Of a stretch of 32,535 bases of DNA, positions 16,358 to 23,861 are shown piece by piece. The notes beneath the pieces are model-generated. The model ran no database searches. It was given only the letters and a program-made list of their open reading frames with translations, and had not been told where the DNA came from. Every line of letters begins with the position of its first letter. Position 1 is the stretch's first letter. A program made the translations under genes and the position numbers. The DNA is taken from NCBI GenBank assembly GCA_022798335.1, contig JAAWMH010000033.1, positions 1 through 32,535 of the forward strand, read 5' to 3'. The DNA is from Clostridia bacterium. GTDB taxonomy: Bacteria > Bacillota > Clostridia > TANB77 > CAG-508.

Positions 16358-16519
16358 AAAAAAATCTCCGTGAAAAAATCACGGAGACCGAAGATGGAAA
16401 GATATGTGTTGTTCCGATGCCGTAGCACCCCAGAAGCCCAAACAACTTCCGACAGACTGGCTATCTTTCACCACATTTCGGTTACCCTCAATATCATCTT
16501 CTAAGTCAAACGACCTTAG
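16358..16519 (-). ncRNA. Structured non-coding RNA of unassigned family (about 160 nt)
   Basis: A stand-alone RNA gene with a consensus promoter (16524-16552) and a strong terminator (stem 16365-16373 with 16379-16387, then T7). No reading frame fits. Helices visible, in plus coordinates: a 5' hairpin 16501-16519 (CUAA/UUAG and GUC/GAC); P1 16495-16501 with 16390-16396 (GAAGAUG/CAUCUUC); P2 16462-16469 with 16397-16404 (GAAAGAUA/UAUCUUUC), contiguous with P1 on one side; P3 16441-16446 with 16408-16413 (GUUGUU/AACAAC); P4 16416-16429, GGUGC-UACG-GCAUC with a UNCG tetraloop. Composition is richer in GC than the flanks. It does not match SRP RNA, tmRNA, RNase P, 6S or riboswitches I can recall. 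It is divergent from murL, with no gene directly downstream, so a trans-acting RNA is more likely than a riboswitch. Confidence 0.75.
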
Positions 16520-16523
16520 ATTT

Positions 16524-16552
16524 AATATAACACATAATATAAAATATGTCAA
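16524..16552 (-). promoter_or_regulatory. Promoter of the ncRNA
   Basis: On the minus strand, a perfect TTGACA (16552-16547), 17-nt spacer, TATATT (16529-16524). Predicted start near 16517-16519. Confidence 0.85.
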
Positions 16553-16570
16553 GTATTTTTTATTTTTTAA

Positions 16571-16599
16571 TTGTTTTTATGAGCATTTTATGCTATATT
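16571..16599 (+). promoter_or_regulatory. Promoter of the murL-murD2 operon
   Basis: TTGTTT (16571-16576), 17-nt spacer, TATATT (16594-16599). The -35 box lies 18 bp from the -35 box of the divergent ncRNA promoter. Confidence 0.6.
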
Positions 16600-16644
16600 G
16601 AATAAGATGACAATAAGAAATTTTGAAAGGATTTATAAAATAAT

Positions 16645-18039
16645 ATGAATAAATTTGAACAATATAGAAAAACTTATCCAGAGTTTCACTTTCATTCTTA
16701 TTCTATTTTTGAAGATGCCAATGCTATTTATTTGCAATATGAATTTGAAATTCCTAATCTTACTAAATTTTCACCACAGCTTAAAATTTTAAAAAAAGAT
16801 TTTTCTTTTAAAAGTATCCAAAGTAGTTACGCCAGCAATATGGCATTTCATATTGGACTAATAGAACTTATTAGTTACTGGAAATGTACTTGCTCCCCTA
16901 AAATTATTATTCATTGTGGCACTTTAAATGAAGATCAAATAACTTGGTGGAAAAAACTATATTTTTATGGGCTAGGAGAATTATTTTTTACCAATGGTAT
17001 TACCACTAGTTTTGAAGATTTTGTAACAATAAACTGCCTTCCTGGCTCTCCTACTTTTGACTATACCCCAATAGAAGATGCTTCTTGTGGGTATATTATT
17101 CCTATTGGCGGTGGCAAAGATTCTACTGTAACTTTAGAATTATTAAATCTGAATAAAAAAACAGATTACTGTTTGATAATTAACCCAAAACCTGTAACCT
17201 TAAACTGTGCTCAAATAGCAGGCTTTAATAATAGTAATATTATTGAGGTTTATCGAAGTATTGATAAAAATTTACTTCTATTAAATGAAAAAGGATTTAT
17301 TAATGGTCACACCCCTTTTTCTGCAATGCTTGCTTTTGTTTCTTACTTTATAGCTTATTTATTATCTAAAAAGTATATTGCACTTTCTAATGAAAATAGT
17401 GCAAATGAAGCTAATGTTATAGGTCAAAAAGTAAATCATCAATATTCTAAAAGCTTTGAATTTGAATGTGATTTTAAAGAATATACTAACAAATATTTGA
17501 AAGCTCCTGTTACATATTTTAGTTTTTTAAGACCTTTAAATGAACTTCAAATTGCCAAACTATTTGCAAAATTAGAACAATACCATAATACTTTTAAAAG
17601 CTGTAATGTAGGAAGTAAAGGAGATTATTGGAAATGGTGTTGTAACTGTGCTAAATGTTTATTTGCTTATATCATTTTAAGCCCTTATTTATATAAAGAA
17701 AAACTAGTTTCTATTTTTGGCACAGATATGTTTGAAAATACCAATTTGTTAAAAATATTTTTACAACTAACTGGAAACGCTGAAACTAAGCCTTTTGACT
17801 GTGTTGGTACTTTTGAAGAAGTTAATTTTGCTATTAGCAAAACCATAGAAAATATACAAAAGGTAAACAAACCATTACCTTATTTATTAGACTATTATAA
17901 AAAACATTACCCTTTAGTAGATACTAGTATTGATATAACTATGCAATATAATGAAGAAAACGGTTTAAATGAAGAGCAGAATGCTATTTTAAGAAAAGAG
18001 GTATTTTCAAGTGATTCGTCCATTGATACAATATTTTAA
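16645..18039 (+). CDS. murL: MurL-like UDP-MurNAc-L-Ala-L-Glu epimerase
   Basis: Probable MurL, which uses ATP (to AMP and PPi) to epimerise the terminal L-Glu of UDP-MurNAc-L-Ala-L-Glu to D-Glu. The 464 residues carry a PP-loop-like nucleotide motif, IPIGGGKDSTVTLELL (residues 153-168), then LSNENSANEANVIGQKVNHQ, and a C-terminal Cys cluster WKWCCNCAKCLFAYIILSPY. The assignment rests on this PP-loop architecture together with the overlapping downstream MurD-like ligase, the arrangement established for MurD2-MurL in Xanthomonas. Its 3' end overlaps the next gene by 29 bp, so the two are probably translationally coupled. Codon use is typical of the AT-rich genes. An alternative is another PP-loop ATPase acting on a similar substrate. 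Confidence 0.8.
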   Translation: MNKFEQYRKTYPEFHFHSYSIFEDANAIYLQYEFEIPNLTKFSPQLKILKKDFSFKSIQSSYASNMAFHIGLIELISYWKCTCSPKIIIHCGTLNEDQITWWKKLYFYGLGELFFTNGITTSFEDFVTINCLPGSPTFDYTPIEDASCGYIIPIGGGKDSTVTLELLNLNKKTDYCLIINPKPVTLNCAQIAGFNNSNIIEVYRSIDKNLLLLNEKGFINGHTPFSAMLAFVSYFIAYLLSKKYIALSNENSANEANVIGQKVNHQYSKSFEFECDFKEYTNKYLKAPVTYFSFLRPLNELQIAKLFAKLEQYHNTFKSCNVGSKGDYWKWCCNCAKCLFAYIILSPYLYKEKLVSIFGTDMFENTNLLKIFLQLTGNAETKPFDCVGTFEEVNFAISKTIENIQKVNKPLPYLLDYYKKHYPLVDTSIDITMQYNEENGLNEEQNAILRKEVFSSDSSIDTIF

Positions 18040-19354
18040 AGATAAAAAAATACTGATATTAGGTTTTGGAAGAGAAGGAATTTCTACTTACAAACTAATT
18101 AGAAAATATTTAAGTAATCAGCATTTAACAATTGCAGATAAAAATTCAAATTTCGAAAAAGACTACGATTTCTTAGCTTGTGATCCTTATTTAACGATTA
18201 TTAGTGGTGAAAATTATTTAGATAATTTAGATAATTACGATATTATTATGAAAGCTCCTGGTATTTCTTTTGCATACCTTGATACTTCCTCTTACTTTTC
18301 TAAAATTAAATCTCAATTAGAACTATTTTTAGAATTTTTTCCTGTATTTACAATTGGAGTTACTGGTACAAAAGGAAAAAGTACTACAAGCTCTTTAATT
18401 TATCAAATTCTAAAAGACCAAAATATTAAATGTATGCTTTTAGGAAATATTGGCGTTCCTGTATTTGACTGTATTGATACATTAGAAGAAAATACTACTG
18501 CTATTTTAGAAATGTCATCTCATCAATTAGAATATATGGAGGTATCTCCTAATATTGCACTTTTGTTAAATCTTTATGAAGAACACTTAGATCATTACGA
18601 ATCTTTTGAGCAATACGCTAAAGCTAAATGTAATATTTATAAATATCAAACTAAATCTGACTACTTTTTATATAGTTTTGACAATGAAAACTTGGCTAAA
18701 TTTGTGCATGATCCTTGCGCTACTACCTATTCTATTAGTTTAAAAAATAGTCAAAGCACTATTTTTTTAAAAAATGACATTGTTTACCTAAATAATAAGC
18801 CTTTATATTCTAAAAATACGTCTAGAAATTTAGTAGGAGATTATAACTTAAATAACATTATGTTTGCCTTAGGTGTTTCTGAAATATTACAGTTAGATCT
18901 TAGCAAAACTGTGCAAAGTATTAGCAAATTTAAAACTTTAGCACATAGATTGCAATTTGTTGGAAAATATGATGATATTCTTTTTTATGATAATAGCATT
19001 GCTACTATTCCTATGGCTACTATAGAGGCAATAGAAGCTCTAAAAAATGTAGATACTCTTATTATTGGAGGAATGGACCGTGGTATTCATTATGAAGATT
19101 TTATAAACTATTTAAATCATAGTTCTATTAGAAATGTTATTTGTATGCCAAAAACAGGACATGATATTGCTTTAAAACTAAAATCAGAAAAAAGCTATGT
19201 TGTAGAAACATTAGAAGAAGCAGTATCTATTGCAAAAAAAATAACTGCAAAAAATAAAATTTGTTTGCTTTCCCCTGCCGCCGCAAGCTATGGCTTTTTT
19301 AAAAATTTTGAAGAAAAAGGAAATTTATATCAAAAGTTAGTAAAAGATATTTAG
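18011..19354 (+). CDS. murD2: MurD-like ligase (MurD2 type), L-Glu-adding
   Basis: A Mur ligase that adds glutamate to UDP-MurNAc-L-Ala. The 447 residues run from the GTG at 18011 (AGAGG about 10 nt upstream, inside murL). An N-terminal Rossmann part (ILILGFGREGISTYKL) is followed by the ATP loop TIGVTGTKGKSTTSSLI, EMSSHQLEYMEVSPNIALLL, NLYEEHLDHY, and the C-terminal ligase region with LAHRLQFVGKYDDILFYDNS and IATIPMAT. The pairing with MurL suggests that it takes L-Glu rather than D-Glu, as MurD2 does, with D-configuration set afterwards by MurL. That substrate is inferred; the sequence alone does not separate MurD from MurD2. It ends before a 16-bp hairpin terminator. Confidence 0.85.
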   Translation: MIRPLIQYFKDKKILILGFGREGISTYKLIRKYLSNQHLTIADKNSNFEKDYDFLACDPYLTIISGENYLDNLDNYDIIMKAPGISFAYLDTSSYFSKIKSQLELFLEFFPVFTIGVTGTKGKSTTSSLIYQILKDQNIKCMLLGNIGVPVFDCIDTLEENTTAILEMSSHQLEYMEVSPNIALLLNLYEEHLDHYESFEQYAKAKCNIYKYQTKSDYFLYSFDNENLAKFVHDPCATTYSISLKNSQSTIFLKNDIVYLNNKPLYSKNTSRNLVGDYNLNNIMFALGVSEILQLDLSKTVQSISKFKTLAHRLQFVGKYDDILFYDNSIATIPMATIEAIEALKNVDTLIIGGMDRGIHYEDFINYLNHSSIRNVICMPKTGHDIALKLKSEKSYVVETLEEAVSIAKKITAKNKICLLSPAAASYGFFKNFEEKGNLYQKLVKDI

Positions 19355-19371
19355 TATTTAAAATAATAAAG

Positions 19372-19420
19372 GAGATATCTACTAGTGCAAGTTTTTACTT
19401 CACTAGTAGATATCTCTTTT
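19372..19420 (+). terminator. Terminator of murL-murD2 with a perfect 16-bp stem
   Basis: GAGATATCTACTAGTG (19372-19387), 13-nt loop, CACTAGTAGATATCTC (19401-19416), then TTTT. The stem is unusually long and perfect. Confidence 0.85.
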
Positions 19421-19555
19421 CAGATATACTCTTATATATCATATTTATAAATATCTTAAATAAAAAAAATTTTTATATTACAATTTGTTTATTCAAATAT
19501 TATAGGGTTTCTGCACTTTCTCTCCCTATAATTTGTATTCTATGAAAGGATAATA

Positions 19556-19577
19556 TGTTAGTTATTTCTTACTAACA
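19556..19577 (+). promoter_or_regulatory. Inverted repeat just upstream of the XRE gene
   Basis: TGTTAGT (19556-19562) and ACTAACA (19571-19577) end 12 bp before the ATG. An AAAGGAT-led six-codon mini-frame (MLVISY) starts at 19555 and stops inside the repeat. It could be an autoregulatory operator or a leader hairpin. Confidence 0.4.
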
Positions 19578-19589
19578 TGAATAAAGAAT

Positions 19590-19802
19590 ATGGTAACTTT
19601 TAACATTGAAGAACTATTAAAAAAACATGGCAAGTCTAAATATTGGCTTTGCAAAAATATGAATATTACTTTTCATAATTTAAATCGCATTATTTATGGG
19701 GAAACTAATGCTATTTCTTTTAGATATTTAGAAGATATGTGTAAATACTTAGATTGCGAAATAGGAGAACTAATTTCTTTTGATGATGATATCGAAAAAT
19801 AA
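19590..19802 (+). CDS. Small XRE/Cro-type helix-turn-helix regulator
   Basis: A 70-residue DNA-binding protein consisting of little more than one Cro/C1-type helix-turn-helix domain. IEELLKKHGKSKYWLCKNMN leads into the recognition helix region NITFHNLNRIIYGETNAIS, then RYLEDMCKYLDCEIGELISF, a layout common to phage-type and Clostridial XRE proteins. The start at ATG 19590 has no clear ribosome site, but nearer alternatives stop early. Upstream lies a small inverted repeat (19556-19577) that could be its own operator. A REP palindrome begins 3 bp after its stop. Its target is unknown. Confidence 0.85.
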   Translation: MVTFNIEELLKKHGKSKYWLCKNMNITFHNLNRIIYGETNAISFRYLEDMCKYLDCEIGELISFDDDIEK

Positions 19803-19805
19803 CAA

Positions 19806-19836
19806 TGAGACATTGGGGACTGTCCCTAATGTCTCA
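19806..19836. repeat. REP-like 31-bp palindrome, copy 4
   Basis: TGAGACATTGGGGAC and GTCCCTAATGTCTCA around a central T (one imperfect pair). It lies between the XRE gene and the convergent gltD-like gene, and supplies the last codons and TAG stop of the latter. It is about 12.4 kb from the transposase. Confidence 0.92.
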
Positions 19837-21089
19837 TCAAATATTCTTCTATTCTTTGTGCTGCATCCCTTCCGCTTCTTGCTGCCCAAGCAACAGTTGC
19901 AGTTGTTCCTATTAAATCTCCTCCTGCAAAAATATTAGTACCTTCAACTTGATTTTTTTCATTTACTTCTAAGTATTTTTTCTTTGTACTTGGTAAGTTT
20001 TGGCTTTCTAATACTTCTTTTTCAACTTTAGAGCCTACACACATAATTACATAGTTCATATCCATTTCGAAATTACTATTTTCAATATCTACTGGTACTT
20101 TTCTAGTTTCTCCTTCTTTTTGAATAAGCTGTGTTTTGATACATTCAATTTTTTCTACTTTTTCTTTTCCTAATACTTTGGTAATATTAGTCTGAAATAA
20201 AAACTCTATTCCTTCCTTTTTAGCATCTTCTATTTCCTTTACTTCTGCTGGCATTTCTTCTTCTGACCTTCTATAAATAACTACCACTCTTTGTGCTCCT
20301 AGCCTTTTTATCGTTCTTGCAGAGTCCATAGCAACATTTCCTCCACCAATAATAGCTACTTTTTTATTAATATAATCTGGATGGTTATTTTGTTCTAATA
20401 AAGTATTTCCACCATAAACGCCTGGTATTTCTTCTCCTTCTATTACCATTTTTCTAGGAATATTTGCGCCAAATGCCAAAAATACAGCATCATAGTTTTC
20501 TTGTATCCAGCCCAGTTCCAAGTTTCTTCCTAATTCTTGCCCAACTTTTACTTCTATTCCTATATTTAAAATGGAATTTATGGTTTTATTTAAAACTTCT
20601 TTTTCAAGTCTAAATTCAGGAATTCCATGTTCTAAAATGCCACCGAAGTTTATCACATTTTTCATAAATAGTAACTTTAGCACCTTTTCTTGCTAAAAAA
20701 TGGCTTGCTGTTAACCCTGCTGGCCCTCCTCCTACTATTGCTACCTTTTTGTCTTGTAAAATAGCTTCCTTTACCATGTTTTTATCATAGCCTTCTTGTA
20801 TTGCTGTATCAAAAATATAGCTTTCTATTTCTCCAATACTAACAGGCTCTCCTTTTATTCCTCTTACACAACTTCCCTGGCATTGTTTTTGGTGTGGACA
20901 TATTCTGCCACAAATACTACCTAAGACAGTTGTTTTTAGTAATGTGTAATATGCTTCTTGTATTTTTCCTTCTTTTGCATATTTTATAAAAGTTGGTATA
21001 TCATTGGCTAATGGACACCCCTTCTGGCTACATGGCTTCATAGGGCAGTTTAAACAATAATTTGTTAGTTCTTGTATTTCTTTATTCAT
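19826..21089 (-). CDS. gltD: Glutamate synthase small-subunit-like NAD(P) oxidoreductase, with a +1 frame break
   Basis: A GltD-type flavoprotein oxidoreductase: an N-terminal iron-sulfur segment (CLNCPMKPCSQKGCPLANDI, then CGRICPHQKQCQGSCVRGIK), a first FAD fold (KKVAIVGGGPAGLTASHFLA), a second dinucleotide fold (KKVAIIGGGNVAMDSARTIK), and the end motif AGGDLIGTTATVAWAARSGR. The reading shifts frame at 20643-20645. Upstream the frame gives ...YEKCDKL-CGG-TGG and stops at 20616. Skipping the C gives YEKCDKL-GGILEHGIPEFR, the conserved family sequence, for 420 residues in all. It lies 13 bp after the UDG gene in one unit. The C terminus (EEYLMRH) and stop come from a REP palindrome. It may be a true pseudogene, a frameshifted but expressed gene, or a sequence error. 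The physiological role (glutamate synthase versus another reductase) is uncertain. Confidence 0.85.
20643..20645 (-). other. +1 frame-break site at in-frame CGG (gltD-like)
   Basis: Zero frame reads GAT AAA CTT CGG TGG CAT and ends nine codons later. One base less gives CTT GGT GGC ATT TTA GAA, encoding the conserved LGGILEHGIPEFR. Confidence 0.8.
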
Positions 21090-21102
21090 CTTTTATTCCT
21101 CT

Positions 21103-21690
21103 CTAATTTGCATTATCAGAAGCTGCAATATTCTCCTTTATAGTTTCATATCTTTTTACAACTTCTTTTAAATCTTTCCAAAATTCAATTTTTTTATTTT
21201 CGTCTCTTAAAAGCGCCGCAGGATGCCATGTTGGCATATAACTAATTCCTTTTTGTTCAATCCATTTTCCCCTAGAAGCTGTTATTCCATAGTCTTTTCC
21301 TAAAATATTTTTTAGGGCTGTACTCCCTAACAAAATAATAATTTTAGGCCTTACTAAAACTACCTGATTTCTTAAATAATCCATACATGCAGTCGCTTCA
21401 TCTTCTTCTGGAACTCTGTTAGAAGGTGGTCTACATTTTACAATATTGCAAATATATACTGTATTTCTATCAATTCCTAAGCCTTGAAATGCTTTATTCA
21501 TTAGCTGCCCTGCTTTTCCTACAAAGGGAATTCCTTGAGCATCTTCGTCTGCCCCTGGTCCTTCTCCTATAAACATGATATCTGCTTCTTTATTTCCCTC
21601 ACCAAATACAATGCTATGCCTTCCTTGGCATAGTTTACATTTTTGACAATTTTGAATACTATTTTCTAATTCTTCCCATGTTTTATGCAT
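21103..21690 (-). CDS. Uracil-DNA glycosylase, family 4 (iron-sulfur)
   Basis: Removes uracil from DNA, opening base excision repair. The 195 residues from ATG 21690 (GAGGAAG 6-8 nt upstream) begin MHKTWEELENSIQNCQKCKL. The Cys ligands of the 4Fe-4S cluster are in NCQKCKLC and in CNIVKCRPPSNRVP. The family-4 active-site motif is GEGPGADEDAQGIPFVGKAG, and the C-terminal motif is YMPTWHPAALLR. A further upstream ATG (21711) has no ribosome site. It is the first gene of a two-gene unit with the gltD-like gene and is divergent from the 79-aa cassette. Confidence 0.94.
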   Translation of the reverse strand: MHKTWEELENSIQNCQKCKLCQGRHSIVFGEGNKEADIMFIGEGPGADEDAQGIPFVGKAGQLMNKAFQGLGIDRNTVYICNIVKCRPPSNRVPEEDEATACMDYLRNQVVLVRPKIIILLGSTALKNILGKDYGITASRGKWIEQKGISYMPTWHPAALLRDENKKIEFWKDLKEVVKRYETIKENIAASDNAN

Positions 21691-21713
21691 TTGCGCTTCC
21701 TCTTTTTTCATTT

Positions 21714-21742
21714 TTGCTTTTTTATGTTAATTGTGATATAAT
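21714..21742 (+). promoter_or_regulatory. Promoter of the 79-aa gene
   Basis: TTGCTT (21714-21719), 17-nt spacer, TATAAT (21737-21742). Confidence 0.75.
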
Positions 21743-21777
21743 AAAAGTATCACTTTTTTGTTAAAGGAGCTTGCATT

Positions 21778-22017
21778 ATGAATACTAATCAATCGAAGCC
21801 CTCTACCACCGTCTCTACCGTTGTCATCATCATCAGCTTTCTCAAGGCTTTAGGCCGGATTTGCTTCAAGATTTTTGCTTGCGCCCTTATCCTGACCTGC
21901 CTGGCCCACTTCGTGCCCGAGCTTCGCGGCTCGATTCCGTCTGTTTTTCAGTTTGCAGATTTCCTCCTTGCTCTTGCTGACAAACTGGTGAGCATCTTTT
22001 TTAGGTGGTTCCTTTAA
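21778..22017 (+). CDS. Hypothetical small membrane protein (79 aa), GC-richer cassette
   Basis: I do not recognise this protein. The 79 residues begin MNTNQSKPSTTVSTVVIIIS. A hydrophobic segment around 14-25, a second around 33-45 (FACALILTCLAHFV) and an aromatic C terminus (LVSIFFRWFL) suggest a small membrane protein. AAAGGAG lies 8 nt before the ATG. It is a complete stand-alone unit: consensus promoter, one gene, terminator with a GC stem. Its base composition is markedly higher in GC than the neighbours (codons such as GCC, CTG, TCG, CCG), and an in-frame CGG (21856-21858) is used. These suggest recent acquisition. Confidence 0.65.
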   Translation: MNTNQSKPSTTVSTVVIIISFLKALGRICFKIFACALILTCLAHFVPELRGSIPSVFQFADFLLALADKLVSIFFRWFL

Positions 22018-22023
22018 CACCGA

Positions 22024-22046
22024 GCAGCCCAATGGGCTGCTTTTTT
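22024..22046 (+). terminator. Terminator of the 79-aa gene
   Basis: GCAGCCC (22024-22030), AAT loop, GGGCTGC (22034-22040), then six T. Confidence 0.92.
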
Positions 22047-22956
22047 ATTTGACACAATTTTCTACTAATTCTATTTTTTCTTGTGATTTTGTATCTATTT
22101 TTGCCATAGTTCCTATTGGAATAACTGTTTTTTTATCAATATGACCAAAATTGTTTGATTTTATAATTGGAAATTTGTATTCTCCTTCTAGAGTATCTAA
22201 TAAAATTTGTTCTAAAGCTATACTTCCATCATAATTCCCAATCCATATTCCTTTTATTTTATCAAACACACCATTTTGCTTCATATGATATAAATAATTG
22301 CTTGCTAAGGCTGGCGGTGTTTCTAAAAATAACTCCTCTAAGAATAAAATTTTATCAGTAAAATCTATAGCATATTTGCCAGCTGTCATTTCATTTACTA
22401 AACTTAAATTGCCACCTACTAAAATTCCTCTTGCTACTCCTTCTTGAACTATTTGATATTCTTCGCCTTCTTGTCCTATTTTTAGGCCTCCTTCTACTAG
22501 TCTTTTGATTATCTCTTGATATCCATATTCTGTTTGCCAAGAAGTTAATGCCTTAAAGGTTGGTCCATGAAAAGTAACTAATCCTGTTTTACTATAAATA
22601 ACATTTAGTAAAGAAGTGGAATCACTAAAACCACAAATAATTTTAGGATTACATTTTATTCTATCATAGTCTAAATACTCAAAAGTACTATTAGAATTAA
22701 ACCCTCCTGAAATACAAAAAATTGCTTTTACCTCTTTATCACAAAACATATGATTTATGTCTTCTGCTTTTTCTTTCGCAGTTGCTCCATACCCCAACGT
22801 ATTTTTCAAAGCATTTTTTGCAAATTTTACTTTAAAACCTGAAGCTTCCATTAAGCAAGTAGATTGATTAATTACTTCTAGGTCATCTTTTGTAATACTA
22901 TCTGATGGAGAAATTAGACCAATCGTATCTCCCTTTTTTAATTTTTCTGGTATCAT
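22045..22956 (-). CDS. LD-carboxypeptidase, peptidase family S66
   Basis: A serine peptidase of the S66 family (LdcA/MccF type), likely cleaving the D-Ala from cytoplasmic muropeptide tetrapeptides during cell-wall recycling. The 303 residues begin MIPEKLKKGDTIGLISPSDS. The nucleophile Ser is in IICGFSDSTSLL, the catalytic Glu in LFLEELFLETPPALASNYL, and His in SNNFGHIDKK, in the expected order. GAAAGGA lies upstream of the ATG. There is no signal peptide, consistent with a cytoplasmic enzyme. It is upstream-adjacent to pgeF and may share function in peptidoglycan metabolism. Some S66 members instead hydrolyse microcin C-like compounds; the two cannot be separated here. Confidence 0.9.
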   Translation of the reverse strand: MIPEKLKKGDTIGLISPSDSITKDDLEVINQSTCLMEASGFKVKFAKNALKNTLGYGATAKEKAEDINHMFCDKEVKAIFCISGGFNSNSTFEYLDYDRIKCNPKIICGFSDSTSLLNVIYSKTGLVTFHGPTFKALTSWQTEYGYQEIIKRLVEGGLKIGQEGEEYQIVQEGVARGILVGGNLSLVNEMTAGKYAIDFTDKILFLEELFLETPPALASNYLYHMKQNGVFDKIKGIWIGNYDGSIALEQILLDTLEGEYKFPIIKSNNFGHIDKKTVIPIGTMAKIDTKSQEKIELVENCVK

Positions 22957-22973
22957 CTTTTTTCCTTTCTTGC

Positions 22974-23014
22974 CAGTTCAGGGACACTCTTTCAACCTCT
23001 GTCCCCAAACTGAC
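22974..23014. repeat. Second palindromic repeat family, copy A
   Basis: CAGTTCAGGGACA and TGTCCCCAAACTG form an imperfect inverted repeat with a longer loop. It resembles copy B at 23022-23049 rather than the 31-bp REP family. Confidence 0.55.
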
Positions 23015-23021
23015 AGTTTTG

Positions 23022-23049
23022 GTCAATTTAGGAACGTCCCTAAACTGAC
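23022..23049. repeat. Second palindromic repeat family, copy B
   Basis: GTCAATTTAGGAAC and GTCCCTAAACTGAC give a 28-bp imperfect palindrome. It includes the last codons and TAG stop of pgeF (23042-23040). The core GGGAC/GTCCC is shared with the REP family, but the flanks are different. Confidence 0.65.
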
Positions 23050-23846
23050 AAACAAATTAGTGCTGCATTTCTTCCAGATTGCTCTTTATTTACTCTATAA
23101 GAATGGAATTTATCGCTTTGGCATACTGTACAAAGACCACTATCTATTATGTTTTCTTCTTTTAACCCCATTTGCTTTAAAAGCAATCTATTTATTTTAG
23201 CAGTATCTATTACATATTTTTGTTTTCCTGTTTTTAACTCCGTTTTTTGAATGATTTGCTCTATTTCTTCTAAATCTTTATATTTTTGATAAAACATCTC
23301 TTTTACGTCTTCATCTACTTCAAAATGGCATTTTCTAATACTTGGGCAAATACAGCAAATAATATCTTTTGGATTGCTTTTATATTCTTCTATCATCTTT
23401 TTTACAGCATTTTTACATATTCCCGCTAAAGTACCTCTCCAACCGGAGTGTACACTTCCTATTGCTTTTTTTACCGAATCATAAAAGAGTAATGATATGC
23501 AGTCTGCTGAAGTAGTAAGTAAAGCAAGGTCTCTTGTATTAGTTAATATTCCGTCTACCTCTTCTAATTGCTCTACTCTATTTACAATGTTTATCCTATC
23601 TGTGTGTGTTTGATGCGGTTTTACAATTTTGTTTTCCTCTATTTTTAAGCATTTACAAATTCTCTGACAACTTTGTCTATATTGCTTTTCATCTTTATAG
23701 ATTGGCGGGAAATTTAGCTTTTCCTTACTTCTTAATGTATAACAATGCTTTAGCTCTTTATAAGCAAGCAATCTTTTAAATTGTAAATATTGTATTCCTT
23801 CTTGCTCTACAATTACTTGTTTTTCATCTTCCCAAACTTTTTGCAT
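23040..23846 (-). CDS. pgeF: Peptidoglycan editing factor PgeF (laccase-domain, DUF152)
   Basis: PgeF removes wrongly incorporated L-Ser from muropeptide precursors; the family was formerly annotated as polyphenol oxidase (YfiH/YlmD). The 268 residues contain the family metal and substrate motifs: KPHQTHTDRI, LLTTSADCISLLFYD, GSVHSGWRGT, CPSIRKCHFEVDEDV and SGLCTVCQSDKFHSYRVNKE, then SGRNAALI. It lies 15 bp after the phosphodiesterase-like gene and upstream of the S66 peptidase, so a minus-strand unit of these three is plausible, though palindromic repeats now separate pgeF from S66. The C-terminal residues CLSV and the stop are provided by the palindrome. Confidence 0.94.
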   Translation of the reverse strand: MQKVWEDEKQVIVEQEGIQYLQFKRLLAYKELKHCYTLRSKEKLNFPPIYKDEKQYRQSCQRICKCLKIEENKIVKPHQTHTDRINIVNRVEQLEEVDGILTNTRDLALLTTSADCISLLFYDSVKKAIGSVHSGWRGTLAGICKNAVKKMIEEYKSNPKDIICCICPSIRKCHFEVDEDVKEMFYQKYKDLEEIEQIIQKTELKTGKQKYVIDTAKINRLLLKQMGLKEENIIDSGLCTVCQSDKFHSYRVNKEQSGRNAALICLSV

Positions 23847-23861
23847 GCGCTTTTCCTTTCC

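Noticed and set aside
16358..16519. Known riboswitch, SRP RNA or 6S RNA
   Set aside because: No signature motifs of these families were found, and there is no regulated gene downstream on the same strand.
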